64,000 bases of DNA, from contig DATBHB010000128.1 in assembly GCA_036557705.1 (NCBI GenBank), positions 1 through 64,000 on the forward strand, given 5' to 3'. The notes beneath the pieces are model-generated. The model saw only the letters and a program-made list of their open reading frames with translations, searched no databases and was not told the origin of the DNA. Numbering within the stretch: position 1 is the stretch's first letter; each line of letters starts with the position of its first letter. This stretch comes from VAZQ01 sp036557705 (GTDB taxonomy: Bacteria > Pseudomonadota > Alphaproteobacteria > Rhizobiales > Xanthobacteraceae). The position numbers and the translations under genes are program-made. Shown one piece after another: positions 16,842 through 25,841 of this stretch.

Positions 16842-18166
16842 GCGATTCCCATTGCCTGTTCGAAAGCGCGGCGTACCTCCGGCGGCTGGCCGAAGCAATG
16901 GCGAAAGCCCTTAAGGCGCGCCTTGAGCAGTGGATAGTTCTCGTGTTCGGCAAGCGTAATTCCCTCGACGCTCGTCTTCTTGGTGATGTTGGGAAGTTCA
17001 ATCGAGCGCGCGACATTCGGATCGCGAATGACCGCTTTCGGCTCGGCGCCCTTGCCGACCGCGTCAAGTTCCTCGAACAGGCGCTTGCGCATCATGGCGA
17101 TACCGAGATCGCTGGCGCCGAGAGTTTCCTTGCTCCGATCGGCGATACGCCCCTGCCCTACCCAGGCGATGATATCCTGGTTGATGACATGGCTCGTGAT
17201 CCAGCGGCCGTTTGCTTCCTTGATCGGGCTCACCCAGGTCGGGACCTTGTCCTGCACATAAGGCTCGCGGCCTTTCGGAACGCGCATGAAGAACCAGCAG
17301 ATGTTGAGCGTGTTCTCATCGTCGATCGGCACGCGCCATTCGAAATGGTTGCCGAGATAGAATCCGTTGGGCCACAGCGTCACCCGCCCGATGGTCCAGA
17401 CCGGGTCGCCCTCGCGCTGGCCTTCGCGCACGCGTTTGTAGATGAAGCCGTAATCGAACTCCTCGAACACAAGCTTGAGGTGCTTTGCCGCGTAGGAGCC
17501 GACCGCTCCCTTGAGCCGAGCGTCCCAGTTCTCGTGCATCCATTCGAAATGCACCGGATCGCACGAGTTCTCCTGGCATTGGAACCAGTTGCACGGCACT
17601 TCCGAGGTGACGATTTCGCGAAAGCCGTTTTGCCAGGTGAACGGCTCCCAGATCGGAAGCTCCGGCACCGGCGCCGGCCCCATATAGGCGAAGAGAAGGC
17701 CCGCGATTTCCCGCACCGGATAGGCCGTCGTGGCGCAGCGCTCCTTGGCGCGCGCTTTCGGATTGACAATGTCGTCATAGGGCTGTTCGAGGCAGCGGCC
17801 GGCTTCATCGATCAGCCAGCCGTGATAATTGCAGCGAATGCCTTGCGCCTCGACGAAGCCGTAGGCGAGGTCGGCGCGCCGATGCGGGCAGTGCCGGTCG
17901 ACGAGGCCGAAGCGGCCACCCCGATCTCGATAGAGCACGAGATCTTCGCCGAGGAGGCGCACGGGTTTGATCGGGCCTGCGTCAAGCTCGCTCGCGCCGC
18001 CAATCGGCATCCAGTAGCGGCGAAGGTAATCGCCCATCGGCGTGCCCGGGCCGATCTGGGTGAGCAAGCGGTTCTTCTCGGGGCTTAGCACCGGCAGCGG
18101 ATCCTTTCCTTCATCCAACCTCATGGTGAGGAGGCGCGCGCTTTGTGCGCGCCGTCTCGAAATCAT
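16838..18166 (-). CDS. Rieske (2Fe-2S) aromatic ring-hydroxylating oxygenase alpha subunit
   Basis: This 442-residue protein is a Rieske non-haem iron oxygenase. The Rieske cluster motif CPHRRADL...CNYHGW lies at about 94-118. The mononuclear iron region NSCDPVHFEWMHE lies near 200-212, in the 2-His-1-carboxylate pattern. Such enzymes hydroxylate or O-demethylate aromatic acids using electrons from a separate reductase, none of which is beside it. The head segment IGPGTPMGDYLRRYW is typical of the phthalate/vanillate-like group. I kept the ATG at 18166, which has gggag 8 bases upstream; MRLDEGKDP at 18124 is an alternative. The nearby box genes suggest an aromatic substrate. Confidence 0.85.
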   Translation of the reverse strand: MISRRRAQSARLLTMRLDEGKDPLPVLSPEKNRLLTQIGPGTPMGDYLRRYWMPIGGASELDAGPIKPVRLLGEDLVLYRDRGGRFGLVDRHCPHRRADLAYGFVEAQGIRCNYHGWLIDEAGRCLEQPYDDIVNPKARAKERCATTAYPVREIAGLLFAYMGPAPVPELPIWEPFTWQNGFREIVTSEVPCNWFQCQENSCDPVHFEWMHENWDARLKGAVGSYAAKHLKLVFEEFDYGFIYKRVREGQREGDPVWTIGRVTLWPNGFYLGNHFEWRVPIDDENTLNICWFFMRVPKGREPYVQDKVPTWVSPIKEANGRWITSHVINQDIIAWVGQGRIADRSKETLGASDLGIAMMRKRLFEELDAVGKGAEPKAVIRDPNVARSIELPNITKKTSVEGITLAEHENYPLLKARLKGFRHCFGQPPEVRRAFEQAMGIA

Positions 18167-18183
18167 GAGCTGGCTCCCGTAGT

Positions 18184-18250
18184 CTCATGCTTCGAGACGC
18201 ATCGAGCAGCCGGCAAGTGCCGGCTGTTCGATGCTCCTCAGCATGAGGCG
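18184..18250. repeat. Inverted repeat with inner hairpin
   Basis: Outer arms ctcatgcttcgaga... and ...tcctcagcatgag enclose an inner perfect hairpin agccggc-aagt-gccggct. A related half (cgatgctcctcagggtgag) is seen at about 31757-31775, before kup. Confidence 0.7.
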
Positions 18251-18843
18251 GAGAGGGTCATCGCCTCCTCCTAATATCATGCTTGATACCCACAGCTCCG
18301 CCGGCCGTTCGTTTAACGGCGCCGGCCCCGCCGTAGATCTTATTCGTTTCCCCTCTTTCCTTCGACTTGCGGGCGAGCGAGGGGGAGCGGAGCGCCGAGA
18401 GACGCAGGGTGTTGCGAGCACCCTCCGCGTGCTTGCGAAGCACGCTAGACGCTTGCGAGGCGTCTTGACGTCCCTTGCGATCGGGACGCCTCGCCTCTCG
18501 GCGCTCCACCGCGGCATTTCTCGCTGCCCCCCTCCCCGCAGGCGAAGAGGTATTTCTAGAAGGGGCGAACGCCCGCGGGGCTGGTGACAAGCCAGAGCCG
18601 CAGGGAACCGCTCCCGGCTCCGCCCAACGGGACTGTCTCCGGAAGACGCCCCTCGATGAGCCGGGATGTTTATGATTATGATCCTACGTAGGAATGTTGT
18701 CAAGCACAAATCCGACAACAAAGAAATTTTGTGCCGGTCACGATGCAGCTGAGGAAAGACTTGAAAGTGAGCCCGGCGCTAACGGAGGGCGGCCGGGGCT
18801 CGCTGCTGGATAACTTGGAGGCTTGAACCGGCGGCCGGATGGA

Positions 18844-19000
18844 CCGTCATCCTGAGGCGCGAGCATGCAGCAGTTACTTGACTGCATGCGAGCACTCGAA
18901 GGATGAACGGCCGAGGTCCGCCCAAAGCGGCGTTGCCCTGCCCGCCATCCTTCGAGGCTCGCGCGCCCGAAGAGGGCGCGCTCGCGCCTCAGGATGACGG
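18844..19000. repeat. Long inverted repeat, arms ccgtcatcctgaggcgcgag / reverse complement
   Basis: The arm at 18844 (ccgtcatcctgaggcgcgag) is answered by ctcgcgcctcaggatgacgg ending at 19000. Inner arms around catccttcgag and gcactcgaaggatg extend the structure. This is a typical REP-like intergenic element of Bradyrhizobium-type genomes. Confidence 0.8.
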
Positions 19001-19146
19001 TGAAAGATGGTTGCAGAGCTTCGGCAAATCGCAGGACAGTGGTAGAGGCTGGTCGCTCGCTCGCCCTCGCCCCGATGCGCGCGAGTTCCACCTACCATGC
19101 ATTTGATGGGACGGCTTACGAACGCTTTCTCGACCGGGAGATCATC

Positions 19147-19932
19147 ATGACGTTGCTTGGAAAGCGCTCGCTATTCGCCAACATCACGTTCTTGCAAGCG
19201 GTCGCAACTGCCTGCGTGACAACAGCCCTCGCACCGGCTTCCCCCGCCGATGCTGCCACCTGCAACATCGCAATCGCGGCAAATTTCACCCAGCCCGCTC
19301 GGGAGATCACGCAGATTTTCGAAAGCAAGACCGGGCACAACGTCATGCTGAGCTTCGGCGCCACCGGACAGTTCTACGCTCAGATGACGCAGGCGGCTCC
19401 CTTCGATGCGTTCCTCTCGGCTGATGAGAGCACGCCGAAGCGGCTCGTGAGCGACGGTCTCGCGGTTGCCGACAGTCTGTTCACCTATGCGGTGGGAAAG
19501 CTCGTTCTGTTCAGCGGCCAAACCGGTCTAGTGATCGGCGAGCAGATTCTGCGCGATCCGAAGTTTACCAACATCGCCATCGCGAACCCGCGCACCGCGC
19601 CCTATGGCGCGGCAGCCGTCGAAACAATGAAGGCGCTCGGCGTTTACGACGCGCTGTCCGACAAGATCGTGCAGGGCAACGACATCGCGCAGACATTCCA
19701 GTTCGTGGACACCGGAAATGCCGAACTCGGGTTCGTCGCCCTTTCTCAGGTAATTAAAAGACCAGGCGGATCGCGATGGGTCGTGCCTGCGAATCTCTAT
19801 CGGCCGATCCGTCAGGACGCCGTGCTCTTGCGCCGTGGAGCAGGCAATGCGGCCGCGAAGGCATTTCTTGCTTTCTTGAAAGGGCCTGAAGCAAATGCAG
19901 TAATCGAGAAATTCGGCTACGCAGTCAAGTGA
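19147..19932 (+). CDS. modA: Molybdate ABC transporter substrate-binding protein ModA
   Basis: This 261-residue protein has a signal peptide of about 36 residues, then the ModA pattern. Visible elements are IAANFTQPAREITQIFESKTGH, LSFGATGQFYAQMTQAAPFDAFLSADE, IANPRTAPYGAAAVETMKALG, and QFVDTGNAELGFVALSQV. It should bind molybdate or tungstate in the periplasm. The start is set by gggag before the ATG at 19147. ModB and ModC are not adjacent. Its nearness to the molybdenum hydroxylase operon (21.3-25.4 kb) makes a supply role for that enzyme plausible. Confidence 0.9.
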   Translation: MTLLGKRSLFANITFLQAVATACVTTALAPASPADAATCNIAIAANFTQPAREITQIFESKTGHNVMLSFGATGQFYAQMTQAAPFDAFLSADESTPKRLVSDGLAVADSLFTYAVGKLVLFSGQTGLVIGEQILRDPKFTNIAIANPRTAPYGAAAVETMKALGVYDALSDKIVQGNDIAQTFQFVDTGNAELGFVALSQVIKRPGGSRWVVPANLYRPIRQDAVLLRRGAGNAAAKAFLAFLKGPEANAVIEKFGYAVK

Positions 19933-19983
19933 TAGGGACTCGTGGTTGGCGCCCGCCGCAATGGGGTGGCGAGGTGGGGTCGA

Positions 19984-20118
19984 CTATTTGAATGGCATGA
20001 GCGTGCGCTTGACATGCCGGCGCGCCGCCCTTGATGCCTCGTGGGCGTCGGCTTCGAGCGGCATCAACAGCGGCGGCAGGATCTCCTTCAGCGTACCCGT
20101 AAATAGATCATAGCAGGG
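19984..20118 (-). pseudogene. Possible C-terminal gene remnant
   Basis: On the minus strand this short open stretch reads ...LKEILPPLLMPLEADAHEASR... and ends MPFK-stop. It looks protein-like in codon use. There is an in-frame stop just upstream and no start codon with a ribosome site. I do not recognise the family. It may be the tail of a lost gene or chance. Confidence 0.25.
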
Positions 20119-20268
20119 TCACGTTATCGAAAGAATTTAACGGAACGCCACCCCGACAATTCAATTAGCGGGTATCACTTCGTCGTGATGGATCGAACCG
20201 CGGCGAGAACTTATGCCAAGATATAAGTTACGAAGACAGGGGGCGTGAGAACTCGACAGGAGATCGCC

Positions 20269-20763
20269 ATGCTGACGAGGCGCCTTCTGCTGACCACCAG
20301 CGCCGTGGGTATTGCAGCCGCCGCGACATCGCCCTGGTGGTCGACACCGCCCCAGGCGGCGGAAAGCTTTGAGGTCACCCACACCGAGGACGAATGGCGC
20401 AAGCTCCTGACGCGCGACCAATTCGCCGTGCTGCGCCAGAGCGCGACCGAGCGTCCAGGCTCAAGCCCGCTGCTGCATGAGAAACGGCGCGGCAACTTCG
20501 CCTGCGCCGGCTGCGACCAGGAGCTGTTCTCTTCGACCACAAAGTTCGAGAGCGGAACGGGCTGGCCAAGTTTCTGGGCGCCTCTCGACGATAAGGCAGT
20601 CGGCACGACGCGGGACAGCTCGTTCGGAATGCTCAGAACGGCGGTCCATTGTAGCCGATGCGGCGGTCACCTGGGGCACGTGTTCAACGACGGTCCGAAA
20701 CCGACCGGGCTTCGCTATTGCATCAACGGGCTTGCCCTGACGTTCAAGCCGGCGACGGCGTAA
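20269..20763 (+). CDS. msrB: Peptide-methionine (R)-S-oxide reductase MsrB, exported
   Basis: MsrB reduces the R-sulfoxide of methionine in oxidised proteins. The 164-residue protein has an N-terminal twin-arginine-like signal (LTRRLLLTTSAVGIAAA). Zinc cysteines are present in CAGC and CSRC, and the signature GTGWPSFW...HCSRCGGHLGHVF is intact. The catalytic Cys lies in RYCING. An aggag site 6-7 bases before ATG 20269 decides the start over an upstream GTG. The export signal implies repair of periplasmic proteins. A broken msrA fragment follows. Confidence 0.95.
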   Translation: MLTRRLLLTTSAVGIAAAATSPWWSTPPQAAESFEVTHTEDEWRKLLTRDQFAVLRQSATERPGSSPLLHEKRRGNFACAGCDQELFSSTTKFESGTGWPSFWAPLDDKAVGTTRDSSFGMLRTAVHCSRCGGHLGHVFNDGPKPTGLRYCINGLALTFKPATA

Positions 20764-20849
20764 GCCGGGCGATGGTCACGGCACGGATGTCGATGCCGAT
20801 GGAAACGGCGTGATCACCGCGCAACGGCTTTATCAACTGGTTCGTCAGA

Positions 20850-21146
20850 ATGGTCCAGTCGCCGACCACACTTTCCAAATCCGCTTTCTTGGCGCGGATT
20901 GCCAAAGCCTATATCGCGCAGCTCAATCAGGCCCGCACTTTCAGCGCTGCCATCGTGACCAAAATCGAACCGAACCGTGAGTTCTATCCCGCTGAGGACT
21001 ACCATCAGGACTTCCTGACGCGGCACCCCATGTATCCCTACATCGTGGTCAATGACTTGCCGAAGATCGAAGACTTGAAGCACATCTTTCCGAACCTCTA
21101 TCGGCAAGAGCCAGTACTGGTCGCTCACGCGGGCCTTTCAAATTGA
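20850..21146 (+). pseudogene. msrA remnant (C-terminal part only)
   Basis: The frame shows the C-terminal half of peptide-methionine (S)-S-oxide reductase: AKAYIAQLNQARTF, VTKIEPNREFYPAEDYHQDFL, and PKIEDLKHIFPNLYR. The N-terminal catalytic GCFWG region with the active Cys is missing. The region between msrB and 20850 does not supply it. The gene is therefore a decayed partner of msrB. A shorter scrap of the same motif occurs at about 25668-25722. Confidence 0.75.
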
Positions 21147-21340
21147 AACCTCATTTGCGACGTCAGGCGTGGTGCTTGCTTTCAAGGGGCGAGGAAGAGC
21201 GACTGCGAGAAAGCTTCGAGAAACCCCGGTATGCGGAAGGTTAAGATTCGTAATCTCGGCGGACCGCGGGTGCGGCGGCGACGGGTTGACCGTCTCTGTA
21301 CCTTGGTCGAAGGGCGCTCGCCCGATCACAAGAGCGCAGC

Positions 21341-22633
21341 TTACCGCATCTTCAGGATTATCACGCGGTCGCTGCTAGGATCAGTGACGGGGCGTAGCTT
21401 TTTGATATCTTCGGCCGTGACCGCCGGTGCGTCGTTACCCCATGCGCCGCGCACGAAGCTCAGCACCTCGGCGATCTGCCCGTCGGTCAACTGAAGGCGG
21501 AACTGCGGCATGCGATAGGCGTCGGGAACGCCCTTCACTACCAGCGGCTCGGCCCCGTTCAGGATCAGATTGATGAGCGATGACGGATTGGGGTCGAGCA
21601 CGACCGGATTGCCGGCCAGAGGCGGCATAAACGGCGCTTGGCCTTTGCCGTCGATTCGGTGGCACGCGGCGCACGAGCCAAGATAGATCCCAGTGCCCGT
21701 CTGCGGCGGCCTGCTACTCTGAAGCTCGTTTGTCGTCTTGTCGTCGTAGACGAAGGCGGTCTGCTGCGCCGTCGCCGGCAGCGATTTGAGATAGGCTGCC
21801 ATGGCTTTGATGTCCTCGTCGCTCAGATACGGCGTGCTGTTGTTGACGACGTCCAGCATCGATCCGAAGGCGACGCCTTTGTTGTTGTGGCCAGTCTTCA
21901 GAAACGTCGCGATCTCGTCCTGCGACCATCCGCCCAGGCCGGTACGCACGTCGCCGCGCAGGCTCGGCGCCGACCAGGCATCGAGTTCCGCGCCTTGCAG
22001 ATAGGCGCCATCACCGTCGTCGAGCGCCTTTTCCTGGAACGCCCAGCCGCGCGGCGTGTGGCAGGCTCCGCAATGCCCAAGTCCTTGGACCAGATAAGCA
22101 CCCCGATTCCAGGCCGCGTCATGCCCCTGCTGGGCCACATAGGCACCCTTTGGCGCGAAAATCATATCCCAGATCGCGAGCAGCCAGCGCCCGCTGAGAT
22201 ACCCGCGGATTTCGTTTTGCTGGTTGGCCTGTTCGACCGGCGGTACCTCCTCCATGAAGAAGGTGTAGAGCGCCTGCAGATCGTCGTTGCTGATCTTGGC
22301 GTAGGACGGATAGGGCATAGCGGGATACAACCGGTGCCCGTCCTTGGCCACGCCTGATCTCACGGCGCGATCGAAATCTTCCAGTGAATAGTTGCCGATG
22401 CCGGTTTGGGGATCGGGCGTGATGTTGGTCGAATAGATCACACCCATCGGCGTTCCCATGCGCAAGCCGCCGGCAAAGGCTTTGCCGCCGCGCACGGAAT
22501 GACACGCGATGCAATCGCCGGCGCGGGCGAGATACTCGCCTTTGCTGGCGGGGGCGGCGGCCGGTTGTGCATTCGCGGCCGAGGCCGTGCTGAAGACAAT
22601 AAGCGCGGCGGCAGCAAGCGTGGTTTGTGTCAT
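21341..22633 (-). CDS. Triheme cytochrome c subunit of a periplasmic dehydrogenase
   Basis: The protein (430 residues from ATG 22633, the likely start because a signal peptide follows directly) carries three c-type haem motifs: CIACH near 40, CGACH near 190 and CAACH near 325. These are spaced like the cytochrome subunits that serve alcohol dehydrogenases and IorAB-type molybdenum hydroxylases. Axial Met candidates are present (YPAMPYPSY, YRMPQF). It should pass electrons from the molybdoenzyme encoded just upstream to the respiratory chain. The spacing to that gene is 109 bases on the same strand. Confidence 0.9.
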   Translation of the reverse strand: MTQTTLAAAALIVFSTASAANAQPAAAPASKGEYLARAGDCIACHSVRGGKAFAGGLRMGTPMGVIYSTNITPDPQTGIGNYSLEDFDRAVRSGVAKDGHRLYPAMPYPSYAKISNDDLQALYTFFMEEVPPVEQANQQNEIRGYLSGRWLLAIWDMIFAPKGAYVAQQGHDAAWNRGAYLVQGLGHCGACHTPRGWAFQEKALDDGDGAYLQGAELDAWSAPSLRGDVRTGLGGWSQDEIATFLKTGHNNKGVAFGSMLDVVNNSTPYLSDEDIKAMAAYLKSLPATAQQTAFVYDDKTTNELQSSRPPQTGTGIYLGSCAACHRIDGKGQAPFMPPLAGNPVVLDPNPSSLINLILNGAEPLVVKGVPDAYRMPQFRLQLTDGQIAEVLSFVRGAWGNDAPAVTAEDIKKLRPVTDPSSDRVIILKMR

Positions 22634-22742
22634 GGTAATCGCCCCCGCTTGACGTTTGATGCGCAGCTTCGCAACCCGCGCGCCCACAGCCAGCAACGCG
22701 CGCGAAGCCGGTCGCGCGGCATCGCCGGCGCGGAGCCCGTGC

Positions 22743-24941
22743 TCAGGTCGCCCTGTAGGACAAATCGTGGTCGATGATTGGCAGCGTCCGGATGCGTTTA
22801 CCGGTCACGGCGAATATAGCGTTCGCTACCGCGGCCGCGATCGGCGGCGTTGCGGGTTCGCCGGCGCCGCCCCAGACCTTGCCGCCGCTCGGGACTAGAT
22901 GGACGTCGATCTTCGGAGCCTCCGCCAGACGCACCATCCGGTAGGTGTCGAAATTGCCCTCCACGGGCGCGCCGTTCCTCACTGTGATCTTTCCGTACAG
23001 CGCGGCGCTCAATCCGAAGATCACGCTCCCCTCGGCCTGCTCCTCGATGGTCAGCGGATTGACCATGTAGCGGGTATCGAACGCGACGGTGACGCGATTG
23101 ACCTTCACATCGCCGTTTGGCTTAACAGTGACCTCCGCGACCTGTGCGCAAAGGCTGTCCGTGTCTGTCCCAATGGCGATGCCGCGACCGGTACCCTTCG
23201 GTAGCGGCTTGCCCCAATCGCCTTTCTCCGCAGCCGTATCCAGCACCTTGAGCCAGTCGGGCTTTCCTTCGAGCAGCTTTCGCCGAACCTGATAGGGATC
23301 GAGACCGCTGGCTGCCGCGATCTCGTCGAGGAAGCTTTCGATCGCGAAGACGTGCTGGTTGGCGCCGGGCGCGCGCCAGAACCACACCGGCAGGTGCGTG
23401 TTCTTGATCACGGCCTCGACACGCGTGTTTGGCACCTTGTAGCCGTTGTCGGCCAGGCCGGCGACCGCTTGAGGTTCGGGCTTGTCTTTGGGGAGCGGCC
23501 GGCCGGCCGTCGCGAGGATCGACGACGTCACGACGCGCATCGACCAGGCTGTCGGCATTCCGTCGGAGCCGACGCCGGCCTTGAAGGCCACCACCGCGTG
23601 CGGACGGAACTTGTCCTGACGCGTGTCCTCTTCACGAGTCCAGATCAGCTTAACCGGCCGCTTCACAACCTTCGCGATTGCGATGGCCTGCTCGACCTCG
23701 TCGTTGGCGTCACGGCGGCCGAAACCCCCACCGACGAAGGCATTGTGAACGTAGACCTGCTCCTGCTTCAGGCCGGCAGCTTTCGCCGCATCGATGATCG
23801 CCCGGTCAGCCGCCTGCGTTCCAAACCAGACATCGAGCCGGTCCGATTGCAGATGGACGGTCGCATTCATCGGCTCCATCGGCGAGTGGGAGAGATACGG
23901 CGTCTCGTAGACTGCCTCGAATGTCTTGGCCGCGCCTAAGATCGCCTGATCGACGTTTCCGTCATTGCGCGCGACGAGCATCGGGCCGCTGAGCGCCTCG
24001 CGATATTCCTTCGAGAGCCGCGCGCTGTCGACGCTTCCTGCCGTGCCGACGTCCCATTCGGGCTGGAGCCGCGCGAGCGCCTGTTTGGCTCGCCAGAAGC
24101 TGCCGGTCGCGACGACCGCCACGGCTTTTTCCAGCTTCACCACCTGGAGGACGCCGGGTGCGCCGTCGACTACAGACTCATCGACGCTTTTGAGCTTGCC
24201 GCCAGGCACTGGGCAAGCCGTGATCGCAGCGAACACCATGTCCGGAACCTGTGCGTCGATTCCGAACTTGGCCGAGCCGTCGATCTTATGGACCACGTCA
24301 ATGCGCGGCATCGGCCTGCCAATGAACGTGAACTGGTCAGGCGTCTTGATTGCCGGCTCCTTGTCCAGCTTGATCTGGGCCGCAGCGGCCGCCAATTCGC
24401 CAAACCGCAGCGTGCGTCCCGAAGGTGTATGTGTGACCACGCTCGATGCAGCCTTGCATTCGCTTGCCGGCACATTCCACTGGGCCGCAGCGGCAGCGAT
24501 CAGGCGTTCGCGCGCGCTGGCGCCGACCTGCTGCATCTTCTTCTGCGACGCCCGCACCGAACGGCTGCCGTTCGAGAACATGTCGCCGTAGACTTTGTTT
24601 TCGCGAACGTTGCGGTTCGGCGACGCATATTCAATCCGCACCTTGGACCAGTCGCATTGCAACTCTTCCGTGATCATCATCGGCAGCGCGGTCATGCTGC
24701 CCTGGCCCATCTCTGATCGCTGATAGCGGATCAGGATCGAATCGTCGGGATCGATCGCGATCCACGCATCGATTTCATTCGGCGCATAGGCGTCATCCTT
24801 CCAGGGCTGGGCCGCAACATTGGCTGCCTCAGCGAGACGTGGCATGGCACCGATACCGATCGCGAAGCCGCCCACAGCAGTCGCGGCCGTTACGATGAAG
24901 TGGCGGCGGGTCAGGGCCGAAGTGGTCTTGTTTCCGTTCAT
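22743..24941 (-). CDS. Molybdopterin-binding subunit, xanthine dehydrogenase/isoquinoline 1-oxidoreductase beta family
   Basis: This 732-residue subunit has a Tat signal (TRRHFIVTAATAVGG) and is therefore exported folded with its cofactor. Molybdopterin-binding stretches include RSEMGQGSMTALPM, AFVGGGFGRRDANDEVEQA and the active-site Glu in GGAGEPATPP. The sequence follows the IorB pattern rather than cytosolic xanthine dehydrogenase. It would hydroxylate an N-heterocycle or oxidise an aldehyde; substrate not deducible. It starts 10 bases after the 2Fe-2S subunit gene and precedes the cytochrome gene, so the three form one complex. Confidence 0.92.
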   Translation of the reverse strand: MNGNKTTSALTRRHFIVTAATAVGGFAIGIGAMPRLAEAANVAAQPWKDDAYAPNEIDAWIAIDPDDSILIRYQRSEMGQGSMTALPMMITEELQCDWSKVRIEYASPNRNVRENKVYGDMFSNGSRSVRASQKKMQQVGASARERLIAAAAAQWNVPASECKAASSVVTHTPSGRTLRFGELAAAAAQIKLDKEPAIKTPDQFTFIGRPMPRIDVVHKIDGSAKFGIDAQVPDMVFAAITACPVPGGKLKSVDESVVDGAPGVLQVVKLEKAVAVVATGSFWRAKQALARLQPEWDVGTAGSVDSARLSKEYREALSGPMLVARNDGNVDQAILGAAKTFEAVYETPYLSHSPMEPMNATVHLQSDRLDVWFGTQAADRAIIDAAKAAGLKQEQVYVHNAFVGGGFGRRDANDEVEQAIAIAKVVKRPVKLIWTREEDTRQDKFRPHAVVAFKAGVGSDGMPTAWSMRVVTSSILATAGRPLPKDKPEPQAVAGLADNGYKVPNTRVEAVIKNTHLPVWFWRAPGANQHVFAIESFLDEIAAASGLDPYQVRRKLLEGKPDWLKVLDTAAEKGDWGKPLPKGTGRGIAIGTDTDSLCAQVAEVTVKPNGDVKVNRVTVAFDTRYMVNPLTIEEQAEGSVIFGLSAALYGKITVRNGAPVEGNFDTYRMVRLAEAPKIDVHLVPSGGKVWGGAGEPATPPIAAAVANAIFAVTGKRIRTLPIIDHDLSYRAT

Positions 24942-24951
24942 CGCACCCTCC

Positions 24952-25407
24952 TTACGCTTTCATCAGGTCGGCAGCACGATGGATGGCACGGCGAAGCCGC
25001 TCGTACGTCCCGCAACGGCAAATATTCGTGATGCCGGCGTCGATGTCGGCATCGGTCGGATTGGGGTTCCGCTTCAGGAATGCCACCGTCGCCATGATCT
25101 GTCCGGATTGACAGTAGCCGCACTGTGGCACGTCTTCCGCCAGCCAGGCCTGCTGCACCGGGTGCTTGCCGTCGGGCGAAAGCCCTTCGATCGTGGTAAT
25201 GCTGGCCCCGTTGACGACCCCAATGGGCACTGAGCACGAGCGCATGGCTTCACCGTTAACATGGACGGTGCAAGCCCCACATTGTGCGATGCCGCATCCG
25301 AATTTGGTTCCGGTCAGACCGACTGCGTCGCGCAGGGCCCAAAGCAGAGGGGTATCGGGCTCAAGATCGACCTGATGCTGCGTCCCGTTCACATTAAGCG
25401 TGATCAT
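24952..25407 (-). CDS. (2Fe-2S)-binding subunit, isoquinoline 1-oxidoreductase alpha family
   Basis: The 151-residue small subunit has both [2Fe-2S] clusters of the molybdenum hydroxylase family. The plant-ferredoxin-like one is CGIAQCGAC...C (about 38-60); the helical one is CGYCQSGQ...CRCGTY (about 97-135). It carries electrons from the Mo centre to the cytochrome c subunit. It is the first gene of the three-gene operon read toward 21341. No signal peptide of its own is seen, so it would be exported together with the Tat-bearing large subunit. Confidence 0.95.
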   Translation of the reverse strand: MITLNVNGTQHQVDLEPDTPLLWALRDAVGLTGTKFGCGIAQCGACTVHVNGEAMRSCSVPIGVVNGASITTIEGLSPDGKHPVQQAWLAEDVPQCGYCQSGQIMATVAFLKRNPNPTDADIDAGITNICRCGTYERLRRAIHRAADLMKA

Positions 25408-25841
25408 TGTCAGGGCTCTCGAATGACTGGGAATTTGGGAATCCTAGCATAATCCCCTGTTCGGGCAATGCAGGGGTGTCCCACAATCACGCCTTCGTGC
25501 ATCCTCGATCACTCGCTTATCCACCTTTCCTAGTCTGGCGGCCGGCTTTTGTTCCACCCCATCAGCCGGCTTTACGAGCGCACCTCGATTATCATCACCG
25601 CCACCAATCCAAGTCCCAAGCCCGACCCGGTCTGCTGACAGACACCCCTCGGCAACTCAATCACGGAGGCTTCTACCTCGCCGAGGAATACCGTCAGAAT
25701 TTCCTGACGCGGCATCCTACGTTGACTCAGTCCTATGGCGAGATGGCCTGTCGATTTCTGTTTGTTGGAGCGGTCGATCGACTGTACGGGTGCGCTTCAA
25801 GTGCTGTACAAGTGAGAAAATCCGGTCGGGAGGATGTTCTG
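25408..25841. other. Intergenic region with a second msrA scrap
   Basis: No intact gene is present. At about 25668-25722 the plus strand reads GGFYLAEEYRQNFLTRHPT, matching the AEDYHQDFLTRHP motif of MsrA, but nothing else of the gene survives. The divergent promoters for the Mo-hydroxylase operon (minus) and the MFS gene (plus) should lie here. Confidence 0.5.

Larger units (their letters stand above)
18167..19146. other. Long intergenic region made largely of inverted repeats
   Basis: No gene is convincing in these 980 bases. It contains at least three long palindromic elements: 18184-18250, about 18389-18514 (arms ggagcgccgagag / ctctcggcgctcc) and 18844-19000. A more AT-rich stretch at 18660-18735 may hold a promoter. 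Small open frames here follow the repeats and are not credible genes. Confidence 0.6.

Noticed and set aside
18231..18721. Small open frames on both strands in the long intergenic region
   Set aside because: They lie within inverted repeats, lack ribosome sites and mirror one another.
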